Shown here: positions 32,850-42,100 of the stretch, in pieces
How the letters are laid out: each line of letters begins with the position of its first letter
Position numbering within the stretch: position 1 is the stretch's first letter
DNA from: Novosphingobium silvae
GTDB taxonomy: Bacteria > Pseudomonadota > Alphaproteobacteria > Sphingomonadales > Sphingomonadaceae
Length of the DNA: 62,950 nt
Reading direction: 5' to 3'
Assembly (NCBI RefSeq): GCF_009856825.1
Contig: NZ_WVTD01000019.1
Coordinates: forward strand, 1 to 62,950
Notes under the pieces: model-generated
Databases searched by the model: none
Told to the model about the DNA's origin: nothing
The model's input: the letters and a program-made list of their open reading frames with translations, nothing else
Translations under genes and position numbers: made by a program

Positions 32850-34108
32850 CAGAACCGCACCCTGACGGGAAGGGTCTTGAGCCCGCTCACGAAGGTGGAT
32901 TCTATGTAAGTCGGATCGCCGGCCAGTTCGATGTGTTTCAAACGAGGCAACAACTCCGCATAAAACGCCTTGATTTCCATCGTGGCAAGAAATTTGCCCA
33001 GACAGAAATGCGGACCATTCCCGAATGCCAAGTGTGCAGGATTGCTCTTGCGATCGACCAGGAACTTGTCACCATCCGGGAAGATCGTTTCGTCACGGCA
33101 GGCTGATGGATAGCAAAGCATTATTGCCTCGCCTGCCTTGACCGTCGTTCCATGCCAGTCAACGTCTTCCTTTGGCGTGCGCATGAAGTGCTTAACCGGT
33201 GCAGTCCACCGTACGAACTCTTCGGCAGCCAGCCCCAACAGGCCGGTATCCGCGCGGAGCTTCTCCATCTCGTCGGGAGACTGAAGCAGCCCGAGCAGCC
33301 CCCCGCCGATGGAAGCGGCGGTAGTGTCATGGCCGGCGGTGGAAGCGATGACGTAGTACGAAGTCATTTCGCGTTCGGCCATGGGACAGCCGTTCACCAC
33401 CCCGTTTGCAATCGTGGAGATGATGTCATCCCTCGGGTTCTTGCGCCGATCCTCGGTCAGATCACGATAGTAGTCGCCAAACTCGGCGAAAACATCCCGG
33501 CTTACCCCCGGCACCGAAGCGACCTTTTCGCCGGCCTGGGTCTTAAGATCCTTGTCTGCCGGGCTGAACAGGCGCTGGGTCAATCGGAGAACGTGAGCCT
33601 CGTCCTCCTTCGGCACTCCCATCAGAGTCATGACGACCCGCAGCGGAAACCAATAGGCCACGTCGGCCGAGAAGTCGCATTCGCCGCCCAGATCCTCCAT
33701 CCGGTCGACAAATTCCTTGGCAATCGTAGCGATCGTGGGCTCGAACTTGCGTAAGTTTTTAGCTCCGAACCAGTCCATCGTAACGCTGCGATGCGCTCTG
33801 TGATACGCACCGTCCATGTGAGTCAGCGGCTTGACGCCGTTGCGATCCCCGTACTTTGCCTCATAGATAGCCTCTACCTTCTCGGGTAGCAGCACTGTTC
33901 GCTCGCCAGCGGCATAGAGCTCCGCGTTCCGCTCGACGGCGACGATATCCTCGTAACGGGTCATCACCCAGAACGGCCGGTAGCCACGGGGTTCGGCTCT
34001 GGCAAGCGGGCTTTCGCGGCGCAAACGCGAATAAAGGTCGTACACGGCGTCCGGATTTGCAAACGTTGAGGGACGCGCCAACGACTCCGGGGTGAGCAAA
34101 TCAGTCAT
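32849..34108 (-). CDS. Cytochrome P450, CYP108-like
   Basis: The 419-residue P450 has the oxygen-binding helix AGHDTTAAS near residue 258, the K-helix region RWTAPVKHFMRTP, and the haem loop LAFGNGPHFCLGKFLA with the ligand Cys near residue 368. The stretch from CDFSADVAYWFPLRVVMTLMGVP to the end closely follows, from memory, the terpineol hydroxylase P450terp (CYP108). It is a soluble class I enzyme needing ferredoxin and reductase, both present in this cluster. The ATG at 34108 overlaps the ligase stop; the frame is open to 34198. Inferred: hydroxylation of an isoprenoid or alicyclic substrate. Confidence 0.88.
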   Translation of the reverse strand: MTDLLTPESLARPSTFANPDAVYDLYSRLRRESPLARAEPRGYRPFWVMTRYEDIVAVERNAELYAAGERTVLLPEKVEAIYEAKYGDRNGVKPLTHMDGAYHRAHRSVTMDWFGAKNLRKFEPTIATIAKEFVDRMEDLGGECDFSADVAYWFPLRVVMTLMGVPKEDEAHVLRLTQRLFSPADKDLKTQAGEKVASVPGVSRDVFAEFGDYYRDLTEDRRKNPRDDIISTIANGVVNGCPMAEREMTSYYVIASTAGHDTTAASIGGGLLGLLQSPDEMEKLRADTGLLGLAAEEFVRWTAPVKHFMRTPKEDVDWHGTTVKAGEAIMLCYPSACRDETIFPDGDKFLVDRKSNPAHLAFGNGPHFCLGKFLATMEIKAFYAELLPRLKHIELAGDPTYIESTFVSGLKTLPVRVRF

Positions 34109-35955
34109 TATAGTGTCTCGCTGAATGTAACGGGAAGATTGAGTGCGCCGATGTGATCCTCGATCTGGCCATGCAGCAAGGGGTCTGCGAATGAACACCG
34201 GAATTCAACTGTGAGACAACCGCGACTATCGCTGATCAGCAGCCATTCCACATCATCGGGAAGGCTGAGCTCTCCAAGTTTGGTCTCAACAGCCGCCGCA
34301 GCGGCTAGCCTACGCAATTCGGGTTTAAAGATCTTTCTCATTGCCGTTCGGGGGAGCGCCTCCAATGCGAACACACGCACCGGCGTTCCGGCGCGCTCGG
34401 GCAGCCGCTCCAGGCAATAGGCGCGCAGCGCCGCCTCATCCAGTGACGCGCCCTCGGCAATCTGTACGAACGCCACCGGCAGTTCACCAACCCGCGCATC
34501 CGGCATGCCGACCGCTGCGGCATCAACGATGTCAGGATGATCCAGAAGCGCTTCCTCGATTGGAGCGGGATCGATGTTATGACCCCCGCGAATAATCAGG
34601 TCCTTCTCTCGACCGGTAATCCACAGATAGCCATCTGCGTCGAAGCGCCCGAGATCTCCGGCATCGATCCATGGGCCATCATCCATGCCGGTGATGAACT
34701 TTTCAGCATCCTGTGCGGGATCGATGTAGCCTTGAAATACCGCAGGTCCGGCGACAGCGATATTGCCGGTCTCATCCGTGCCGCATTCCCGGATGAAGCG
34801 TCCCTGCGCGTCCAGCTCCACGACTTTCACGCGATAGAAGGGGGCGACCGTGCCGCCACTTCCGGGCCGCGGGGGAGCGTCAGATTGATTAACGCAGCAA
34901 AAGCCAGCGGTTTCGGTCATCCCATAGCCTTCGTGGATACCTCGACCGAACTGCTTTTCGTAATTCCTGCATAAGCTGGCCGGCAATTTGCTGGCCCCTG
35001 CCGTAAAGTGCCGGATGGTTGTCCCGCCACCGCTATAAGTTGCAAGCAGGTCAGAAAACACGGTCGGAACGGAGATGAACTGGGTAAAGCCGAAGCGCTG
35101 TGCAAGGCCCCAGAAATTCGCAGTCAGTTCGGGTGTTCTGAATCCGGCCGGTGTGAGAATCGCCAATGTCTGGCCCAGCATTATGGTTCGGGTCGATGCA
35201 ATGACGCCGCCGCCAACGTGAAACATCGGCAACCCGAGAGGGACCACATGCTCAGCGTCTAAACTGCTCGCCACGGCACTGCTGTACGCGCCGACAAGCA
35301 GGTTACGGTTTGAAAGGCGTGCTACCTTTGGTGCGCCGGTCGTTCCACCCGTAGGAAAAAACGCGGCAATATCGTCAAGGTTGGGCTCACGCCCACGGAA
35401 TACGTTGGGCATCGATTGCGAGGCCGCCAGCAGATCGATTGTTCCATCGCCCGCGTCTTCACCCAGCACCAGATGGGCGACCAGTTCAGGATTGCCGGAT
35501 ACCAAAGCTCGGCCCAAGCTATAGCTGCCGCAAGCGCTCGAAGGGCCTGCCGACATCACAGCCTTCGCGCCCGTTGTCCGCGCGATCTGGTCGATTGCCC
35601 CCAGATCCAGAAACGGGTTTACCGGCACAACCACACCGATCAGCTGGGCAGTCCAAAAGCCGGTCAGACCAGCCAAGCCATTGGGTGCGAGGTAGAGAAT
35701 TCTGTCGCCCTCGCGCAGGCCCAGATCGAGAAGGAGGTTTGCTGCACGCACAATCGACTGGTGCAGTTCTCCATATGTCGCTGACTTTGGCTCTGCATGC
35801 AGGCTTGCGCTCTCCAGATCAATGACCGCTGTTTTTTCGCGAAACTGGATCGCACGTCGACGAATCGCGTCATAAACGCTGACCGCAGGCAAATCCCCGC
35901 CATCCGTGCCCGCGAATGTCGTGCCAATTTGCCTCGATGCTGAATCCAGCGCCAT
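34108..35955 (-). CDS. Acyl-CoA ligase, AMP-forming (1)
   Basis: The 615-residue ANL-superfamily enzyme has the P-loop FFPTGGTTGAPKVARLS near residue 200, HEGYGMTETAGF near 340, and WITGREKDLIIRGGHNIDP near 460. The catalytic Lys region TAMRKIFKPELRR lies near 570. About 50 extra C-terminal residues follow. Known reaction: ATP-dependent CoA activation of a carboxylic acid. First gene of the leftward unit, divergent from the TonB receptor. It probably activates an acid produced by the P450/dehydrogenase steps or the growth substrate itself. Confidence 0.9.
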   Translation of the reverse strand: MALDSASRQIGTTFAGTDGGDLPAVSVYDAIRRRAIQFREKTAVIDLESASLHAEPKSATYGELHQSIVRAANLLLDLGLREGDRILYLAPNGLAGLTGFWTAQLIGVVVPVNPFLDLGAIDQIARTTGAKAVMSAGPSSACGSYSLGRALVSGNPELVAHLVLGEDAGDGTIDLLAASQSMPNVFRGREPNLDDIAAFFPTGGTTGAPKVARLSNRNLLVGAYSSAVASSLDAEHVVPLGLPMFHVGGGVIASTRTIMLGQTLAILTPAGFRTPELTANFWGLAQRFGFTQFISVPTVFSDLLATYSGGGTTIRHFTAGASKLPASLCRNYEKQFGRGIHEGYGMTETAGFCCVNQSDAPPRPGSGGTVAPFYRVKVVELDAQGRFIRECGTDETGNIAVAGPAVFQGYIDPAQDAEKFITGMDDGPWIDAGDLGRFDADGYLWITGREKDLIIRGGHNIDPAPIEEALLDHPDIVDAAAVGMPDARVGELPVAFVQIAEGASLDEAALRAYCLERLPERAGTPVRVFALEALPRTAMRKIFKPELRRLAAAAAVETKLGELSLPDDVEWLLISDSRGCLTVEFRCSFADPLLHGQIEDHIGALNLPVTFSETL

Positions 35956-36171
35956 ATATCGCTCTCCGAAGAACTGTTCTTTCGGTTCCGATCATTGCCG
36001 GTACTTCTATAGCTGCCGCCCACCCAAAAGGATGGGAGAGGTTTTTGAAACTTTCCCCGCATCCGTGATTACCCGTCCTTTTTGCGGGGGTGTCAACCGC
36101 GCGCCCGTTATAACTCTGGGCACAACAAGGTCGTTCGGGCCTGCAGAGTTTAAAACGGAGAAGGGGTGGAA
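35956..36171. promoter_or_regulatory. Divergent promoter region of ligase and TonB receptor operons
   Basis: This is a 216-bp spacer between two divergent catabolic operons, so promoters for both should lie here. A ribosome site, AAGGGG (36161-36166), serves the receptor. No clear operator dyad was found. Confidence 0.4.
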
Positions 36172-38592
36172 ATGCCTGATAGGAAGTTCTGGACTAGCGT
36201 TTCATGCGCGGCGATCGCCATGGCCATGTTTCACGGAGTGGCGCGTGCACAAGAAAGCACGCCAGTGGCTCCCGGGGAGCCAAGCGTCTCCGCTCAAACC
36301 GCCGAAACTGGGTTCGGCGACATTGTTGTCACTGCGCAACGTCGTTCCGAAAGCATCAACAAAGTGCCTCTCTCGATTCAGGCGTTTGGCGGCGAAGCGC
36401 TAGCCACTGCGGGTATCACGGATACCGCCGGCATCTCGCAGCTCGTCCCAGCTTTTAACTTCAGCCGGTCGAGTGCAAACACACCAATTTATACGGTCCG
36501 CGGCATCGGCTTCAATACGCCGAACCTGTCCTCGACCTCGCCCGTCGGAATTTACATCGACGAAGTCGCCTATGCGTACCCGTACATGAGCAACGGCCCG
36601 TCCTATGACATCGAGCGGGTCGAAGTTCTAAAGGGCCCGCAGGGTACGCTTTATGGTCGCAATACGACTGGCGGCCTCGTGAACTATATTACCGCCAAGC
36701 CTACCCGCGATTTTCATGCTGGCCTCACTGCGGAAGTTGGCAACTACGAGACGATCAACTTCGAGGGATTCGTCAGCGGACCGCTTACGGATACGTTGAG
36801 CGTGCGCATCGCAGGTCGCTGGGACAACTCCAATAAGGGGTGGCAGCGCAACGTAGACGTTCCCGGAGAACGTCTCGGCGAAAAGGACCGCCTCGGAACC
36901 CGCATCTCGCTGCTATGGGAACCGACCGATAGACTGAAAGTGACGCTGGGCGCTTCGTATTGGGAAGACAATTCGGATACGATCGCGGTTCAGGCCGTGG
37001 CCTTCAATCCCGATTCTCCCCCATTCGCCGCACCCGGCCTCGCCGATCAGGTCCGCACGAACTGGAAGGCAGGAGAAGCTGGCTGGGGGCCCAGCTATCC
37101 AGGGAAGCCAGCCTACAAGGCGGATTCCCGGTTCTGGTCTGCATCCGGACGCATCGATTACGAACTGAACGATGCGCTCACCTTGACTTCGCTTACCGGG
37201 TACTCCGATGTTAAGCGTCATGATATGAACGACGTGGACGGCACGTCCTTCGAGCCATCCGAATACCTCTCGGACGGACGTATTCGTTCCTTCTCGCAGG
37301 AGTTGCGCCTCATTGGCGACACCGGCCCCGTCAACTGGGTCTTGGGCGGATACTACTCGCGCGATAAAATTCGTGACAACCAAATTGGTTACTACCGCGA
37401 TTCATCCATTCTCAACACTCTGGCATTTCTTGGCGGAACCGTCCCACAAACCGATTATACGCCTGAACAGATCGCCAATGGCTTCAACACGTTCCGCAAC
37501 TTGTCGAGCCAGGTGAGCCGCTCTCTCTCCGCCTTCGCCAACGCGGATTGGGCAATCTCGGACCAGTTCAAGATCAGCGCAGGCCTGCGTTACTCCGATG
37601 ACAAGCTGGATTTCAAAGGCTGCTCGGCCGATCACGACAACAATACCGCTCCTGTCTGGAACACCGGGGTTGCCGCGATCGTGGCGGCGCGGACCGGTCG
37701 GCCATTCGCCAACCCGGGAATTGGCCCCAACGAATGCCTCACCTACAAGGCTGATTTCTCCGGCCCTACCGGTTTGGTTTCCAGTGAGCTCAAGCAGGAC
37801 AATCTTTCCGGCCGCCTTGCCGTTACCTGGACGCCGAACAGTCGCACACTTGCATATGCATCGATAAGCCGTGGATACAAGTCGGGTGCCTTCCCAGTCG
37901 TGGCGGCCAACGTCGAAACGCAGCTCGTCCCTGCTCGTCAGGAAAAGGTGACGGCCTATGAAGCGGGCGTGAAGCTTGGGCTTCTCGGGCGGTTGGTGCA
38001 ATTCAACGCGGCTGGCTTCTTCTACGACTATCGTGACAAGCAGGTCTTCGGCGAAATCCTCGACCCGATCTTCGTTTCGCTCACCCGCATCGTCAACGTC
38101 CCCAAATCGGAAGTGTACGGGGCAGAGACTGACATCACGATCTCGCCGACACGCGACCTGCTTTTCAAGTTCGGCGCCTCTTACACGCACACCAAGGTTA
38201 CGGAATTCGTCGGCTTCAACCGCTTCGGCCAAAGCCAGGACTTTGCAGGTTCGGCATTTCCCTTCACCCCAAAATACCAGCTAAATGCACTCGTTTCATA
38301 CGACATGCCCATCAACGATAGCCTTGCGATCCGATTTGGCGCGAATGGCAATTACCAGGGCAAGACCGTCGGATCGCTCGACGAAGATCCGGTATTCGAC
38401 GTGAAAGCCTATACGATCGTCAATGCAAACATCGCCCTGCACCGCCAAGATGATCGGTGGAGCATTGGGTTGTACGGCCGAAATCTCTTCAATGAGAATT
38501 ATTACACGGCCACTGACATCCTGACCGATACGTCCATTCGAGTGCCGGGCATGGTCCGCACTTACGGACTGGTCGCTTCCTTCAAGTACTAA
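36172..38592 (+). CDS. TonB-dependent outer-membrane receptor
   Basis: This is an 806-residue protein with a signal peptide (to about ARAQES, residue 28), a TonB-box-like DIVVTAQRR, a plug domain (RGIGFNTPNLSSTSPVGIYIDEVAY, VEVLKGPQGTLYGRNTTGG) and a 22-strand barrel ending in YGLVASFKY with terminal aromatic residue. Known role: energised uptake across the outer membrane; in sphingomonads such receptors often accompany catabolic genes. First gene of a rightward operon with CoA-transferase, thiolase-like, enoyl-CoA hydratase and aldehyde dehydrogenase, so it probably imports the substrate. ATG 36172 follows AAGGGG; a GTG at 36166 is upstream. Confidence 0.93.
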   Translation: MPDRKFWTSVSCAAIAMAMFHGVARAQESTPVAPGEPSVSAQTAETGFGDIVVTAQRRSESINKVPLSIQAFGGEALATAGITDTAGISQLVPAFNFSRSSANTPIYTVRGIGFNTPNLSSTSPVGIYIDEVAYAYPYMSNGPSYDIERVEVLKGPQGTLYGRNTTGGLVNYITAKPTRDFHAGLTAEVGNYETINFEGFVSGPLTDTLSVRIAGRWDNSNKGWQRNVDVPGERLGEKDRLGTRISLLWEPTDRLKVTLGASYWEDNSDTIAVQAVAFNPDSPPFAAPGLADQVRTNWKAGEAGWGPSYPGKPAYKADSRFWSASGRIDYELNDALTLTSLTGYSDVKRHDMNDVDGTSFEPSEYLSDGRIRSFSQELRLIGDTGPVNWVLGGYYSRDKIRDNQIGYYRDSSILNTLAFLGGTVPQTDYTPEQIANGFNTFRNLSSQVSRSLSAFANADWAISDQFKISAGLRYSDDKLDFKGCSADHDNNTAPVWNTGVAAIVAARTGRPFANPGIGPNECLTYKADFSGPTGLVSSELKQDNLSGRLAVTWTPNSRTLAYASISRGYKSGAFPVVAANVETQLVPARQEKVTAYEAGVKLGLLGRLVQFNAAGFFYDYRDKQVFGEILDPIFVSLTRIVNVPKSEVYGAETDITISPTRDLLFKFGASYTHTKVTEFVGFNRFGQSQDFAGSAFPFTPKYQLNALVSYDMPINDSLAIRFGANGNYQGKTVGSLDEDPVFDVKAYTIVNANIALHRQDDRWSIGLYGRNLFNENYYTATDILTDTSIRVPGMVRTYGLVASFKY

Positions 38593-38608
38593 AGAACCGA
38601 GGTCCTAC

Positions 38609-39826
38609 GTGAACGTCCCCATTGCCCTGCCAGGCGCACTCGACGGCATCCGCGTCGTCGATATGACCAGCGTCCTATTCGGTGCCTACACGTCCCAGAT
38701 CTTGGGCGATCTGGGAGCCGATGTCATCAAGGTTGAAGCGCCTGGCACCCGCCCGGACAATGGGGGCGATATCTTTCGTTACACCGGAAAATCGGCACGA
38801 TCGCCCGCCATGGGTCCAATTTTCATGCACTACAATCGCAACAAGCGGTCTGTATTGCTGGACTTGAAATGCGACGAAAGCCGCGAGGCGCTGCGCCGGC
38901 TTATTGCCGGGGCGGACATTTTCATCACCAATGTGCGAATGAGCGGGCTGGAGAAGCTTGGCTTCGGGTATGACGCGGTCAAGGCGCTCAAGGAAGACAT
39001 CGTCTACGTCCATTGCGCGGGATATGGCTCCGATGGTCCCTATGCGAAGAAGCAGGCATATGACGATCTTATTCAGGCGGCAGCGGGCGGTACTGATTTG
39101 TTGTCGAGAGTCGATGGCGATCCAGCACCGAGATACCAGCCTTCCCTCATCGCCGATAAATCTTCGGGACTGTTCGGCGCCTATGCCGCGATGGCAGCGC
39201 TGTTTCACCGTCAGCGGAGCGGCGTCGGCCAGTTTGTCGAGGTGCCGATGTTCGAGTGCTTTAGTTATTTCAACATGAGCGAGAACCTTTACGGACACAC
39301 CTTCGATCCCCCTACGGGAAGTTTCGGTTACAGCCGCGTATTCAATCCTAATCGCAAGCCCTATCCGACCAAGGACGGATTCCTGGCAATTCTTCCCTAT
39401 TCCGATTCCCAATGGGACGACTTTTTCGAGATTGGTGGCCTTCCGCCGGGTACGTTCACCAAGAATCCGCGCTACGCCACTTACGCACTCCGCACAGAGA
39501 ACATCTCCGAAATCTATGCGATGATCGAGGAAGTTGCCCGCACCAAGACGACCGAGGAATGGGTGACGGAACTGACCGCACGCAATGTGCCGTGCATGAA
39601 AGTCAATCGCCTCGACGAAGTACTTGAAGACGAGCATCTGAATGCCGTCGGATTCTTCGAGCGACGCGAGCATCCGAGCGAAGGAACCTACGTCTCTTTG
39701 CGCCATCCGGTACGATTCAGTGAAACTCCGGCTTCTGTCCGTCGTGATCCGCCCCGGCTTGGCGAACATACGGATGAAATTCTCGAAGAACTGGGATTGG
39801 ACAGGGCTTCGGACGCTGCGGCATGA
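38609..39826 (+). CDS. CaiB/BaiF-type (family III) CoA-transferase
   Basis: This is a 405-residue protein: LDGIRVVDMTSVLFGAYTSQILGDLGADVIKVE at the N-terminus, RNKRSVLLDLK, and the region LLSRVDGDP that in the family carries or flanks the catalytic Asp. Known reaction: reversible CoA transfer between acyl-CoA and a free acid, sparing ATP. GTG start with GAGG upstream. It overlaps the next gene by four bases. In this operon it may activate an intermediate using succinyl-CoA or a product CoA. Partner acids are unknown. Confidence 0.9.
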   Translation: MNVPIALPGALDGIRVVDMTSVLFGAYTSQILGDLGADVIKVEAPGTRPDNGGDIFRYTGKSARSPAMGPIFMHYNRNKRSVLLDLKCDESREALRRLIAGADIFITNVRMSGLEKLGFGYDAVKALKEDIVYVHCAGYGSDGPYAKKQAYDDLIQAAAGGTDLLSRVDGDPAPRYQPSLIADKSSGLFGAYAAMAALFHRQRSGVGQFVEVPMFECFSYFNMSENLYGHTFDPPTGSFGYSRVFNPNRKPYPTKDGFLAILPYSDSQWDDFFEIGGLPPGTFTKNPRYATYALRTENISEIYAMIEEVARTKTTEEWVTELTARNVPCMKVNRLDEVLEDEHLNAVGFFERREHPSEGTYVSLRHPVRFSETPASVRRDPPRLGEHTDEILEELGLDRASDAAA

Positions 39827-41310
39827 CCGAAGAAATCGTTATAGTCGGCATCGGCGAAATCAAGGATCGCCCGGCAGATCCTTCGCTCGGCCTCGACCCG
39901 CTCGACCTTATGGCCGCAGCGGCGCGGAAAGCCGAGGCGGATAGTGGAGCAAGCCTCCTGCCCGACATCGATGCCATCGAAGTGATACATCAGATCACCT
40001 GGCGTTACGAAGACACGGCAAGGCGGCTCTGTGAAAGGCTGAAGCTCAGACCACGCCGGGCTGCCTATCATCCCGGAGGCGGAGAAAGTCCGCTTAGAGT
40101 GCTTCATGACGCTGCGCTGCGTATTGCACGGGGAGAAAGCCGCACCGCTCTCGTATGCGGGGCCGAGGCGCGAAGCACCCTGCAAAAGGCGCGCAAGGCC
40201 GGCGTGGAACTGCCGTGGCCGGAAAAGGCTCGGATCATGGAGCATCCATGGCGAGTGGAAGAGATGCTCTGTCCGATGGCGCGCGCGCATGGCGTGGCGC
40301 AGCCCACATTCATCTACCCTCTTTTCGAAAACGCGGCATCGCACAGCTTCGGGCTCACCCCCGCTGAAGCGCAGTCGGAATCGGCAAAACTTTGGTCGCA
40401 GTATTCGGCGATTGCGGCGAGCAATCCGTATGCTTGGCTGCAACGCTCAGTTTCTCCTGAAGAAATCAGCACGGTCACCGCGATGAATCCGCTAGTGGCC
40501 TGGCCCTATCCGCGCCTGATGGTCGCCAACCCCACCGTAAATCTCGGCGCGGCGGTCGTCGTTATGGCGAAGAGCGCAGCGATCGCTGCCGGAATAGCCC
40601 CGGCGAAGATGATACATATTATGGGTGGCGCGGCGTCCAAGGAACCAGAGGATTACCTCAAGCGCGACTGCTATCATGCTTCTCCTTCACAGCAGGTAGT
40701 CCTTGAAGCGGCGCAATCGCTGAATGGAAAGCCGTTCAATCATCTCGAACTTTATAGTTGCTTCCCATGCGTGCCAAAGATGGCGCGCCGATCGCTTGGC
40801 CTTGATGAAAACACTGCTTTCACGGTCACAGGCGGACTGACATTCTTCGGCGGTCCGTTTAACGATTACATGCTGCACGCGACTTGTGCGATGGTCCGAC
40901 GATTGCGGGAAGCCACTGGAACCGGCCTGCTCTACGGCCAAGGCGATTTCGTCACGAAGCATCACGCGCTCGTGTTAGGCAGCCAGCCCGCGTTCATTCC
41001 TGCTCTTTGGCAGGAGTATCGCATGGACGAGAAAGCCGATGCGGCGCGCGGCGCGGTGCCGCGATTGATCAACCTTTATAAAGGCCGGGCGACGATCGAA
41101 ACGTTCACCGTCATCTATGGGCGCGAGAGTAAAGTGGATCGAGGTATCGTGATCCTGCGCACGCCAGAGGGACACCGAACCATGGCACGCGTCCCGGCCT
41201 CCGATGCCAGGACGATCGCACGGCTGACCGACTTGCTTCGCTCGCCGATCGGCGAAACCGGCGTCGTTACCACCGCCGATGACGGGCTGCTCGAATGGAG
41301 ACTATCTTGA
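39823..41310 (+). CDS. SCP2-thiolase-like protein with extra C-terminal domain (TLP1-like)
   Basis: The 495-residue thiolase-fold protein differs from normal thiolases. The N-terminal nucleophilic Cys position reads HPGGGESPLR with no Cys. The middle His loop reads YSCFPCVPKMA, and GGLTFFGGPFNDYMLHA replaces GGxxxxGHPxGxxG. The last 85 residues (from about LINLYKGRATIETFTVIYGR) look like the additional C-terminal domain of type-1 thiolase-like proteins (TLP1). These may be acyl-CoA-binding or aldolase/retro-Claisen enzymes rather than thiolases. Inferred: side-chain shortening or acyl-CoA handling. Confidence 0.75.
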   Translation: MTEEIVIVGIGEIKDRPADPSLGLDPLDLMAAAARKAEADSGASLLPDIDAIEVIHQITWRYEDTARRLCERLKLRPRRAAYHPGGGESPLRVLHDAALRIARGESRTALVCGAEARSTLQKARKAGVELPWPEKARIMEHPWRVEEMLCPMARAHGVAQPTFIYPLFENAASHSFGLTPAEAQSESAKLWSQYSAIAASNPYAWLQRSVSPEEISTVTAMNPLVAWPYPRLMVANPTVNLGAAVVVMAKSAAIAAGIAPAKMIHIMGGAASKEPEDYLKRDCYHASPSQQVVLEAAQSLNGKPFNHLELYSCFPCVPKMARRSLGLDENTAFTVTGGLTFFGGPFNDYMLHATCAMVRRLREATGTGLLYGQGDFVTKHHALVLGSQPAFIPALWQEYRMDEKADAARGAVPRLINLYKGRATIETFTVIYGRESKVDRGIVILRTPEGHRTMARVPASDARTIARLTDLLRSPIGETGVVTTADDGLLEWRLS

Positions 41311-42080
41311 CAGACGTACTTATTGAACGCGCGCTTCCTCACGTAGCGCTCGTCACCATAAACCGTCCCGACGCTCGCAACGCGATCAACGGCGCGGTGG
41401 CGCGCGAACTCGAACGAGCCGTCCTTCAGACCGAAGCTGATGACGATATCCGCTGCGTTGTTCTCACCGGTGCCGGTGATCGCGCATTCTGTGCCGGGGC
41501 AGACCTCAAGGAAATCTCCGCCGGGCGCATTGGCGATCTCGTCACCCGTGCCGGCGGCTTCGCCGGTTTCGTCCGGGCCGAGCGGCGCAAGCCGTGGATC
41601 GCCGCAGTCAATGGTGTCGCCTTGGCAGGCGGCACGGAAATCGTCCTGGCCTGCGACATGACGGTGGCATCTGACGATGCCAGGTTCGGCCTTCCGGAAG
41701 TCAAGCGCGGCCTCGCCGCTCTTGCGGGGGGATTGTACCGCTTGCCGCGTGCGCTACCGCGCGCGATAGCGCTTGAGTTGATCGCTACGGGAGAGCCGAT
41801 TTCGGCTGAACGGGCGCATACCTTCGGGTTGATAAACCGGCTCGCGCCAAAAAGTGATCTCATGAGTGCGGCCTTCGCACTCGCGGAGACAATCGCCGCG
41901 AATGCGCCAATCGCGGTGCGTGAAAGCCTTTGCATCGCCCGGGCCGCTTTCGACCGCGCCGAATCTGAACTTGAAGCCGACGCAGCCGCCATGGGGCGGC
42001 GCCTGGCTTTGACCGAAGATTATCAGGAAGGCCCTCGCGCCTTCATCGAGAAACGCTCACCAGAATGGACCGGTCGGTGA
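41295..42080 (+). CDS. Enoyl-CoA hydratase/isomerase (crotonase family)
   Basis: The 261-residue crotonase-fold protein has the oxyanion motifs CAGADLKEIS (near residue 62) and NGVALAGGTEIVLACD (near 105). The second catalytic acid region is VKRGLAALAGGLYRLPR (near 138). One of the two usual glutamates seems replaced, so isomerase or hydrolase activity is also possible. It starts within the last 16 bases of the upstream gene. Known family role: hydration of trans-2-enoyl-CoA in beta-oxidation. Fits between acyl-CoA dehydrogenation and the HSD10-like dehydrogenase. Confidence 0.88.
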   Translation: METILTDVLIERALPHVALVTINRPDARNAINGAVARELERAVLQTEADDDIRCVVLTGAGDRAFCAGADLKEISAGRIGDLVTRAGGFAGFVRAERRKPWIAAVNGVALAGGTEIVLACDMTVASDDARFGLPEVKRGLAALAGGLYRLPRALPRAIALELIATGEPISAERAHTFGLINRLAPKSDLMSAAFALAETIAANAPIAVRESLCIARAAFDRAESELEADAAAMGRRLALTEDYQEGPRAFIEKRSPEWTGR

Positions 42081-42100
42081 AACAAGCAGTGGAGTCGCAT

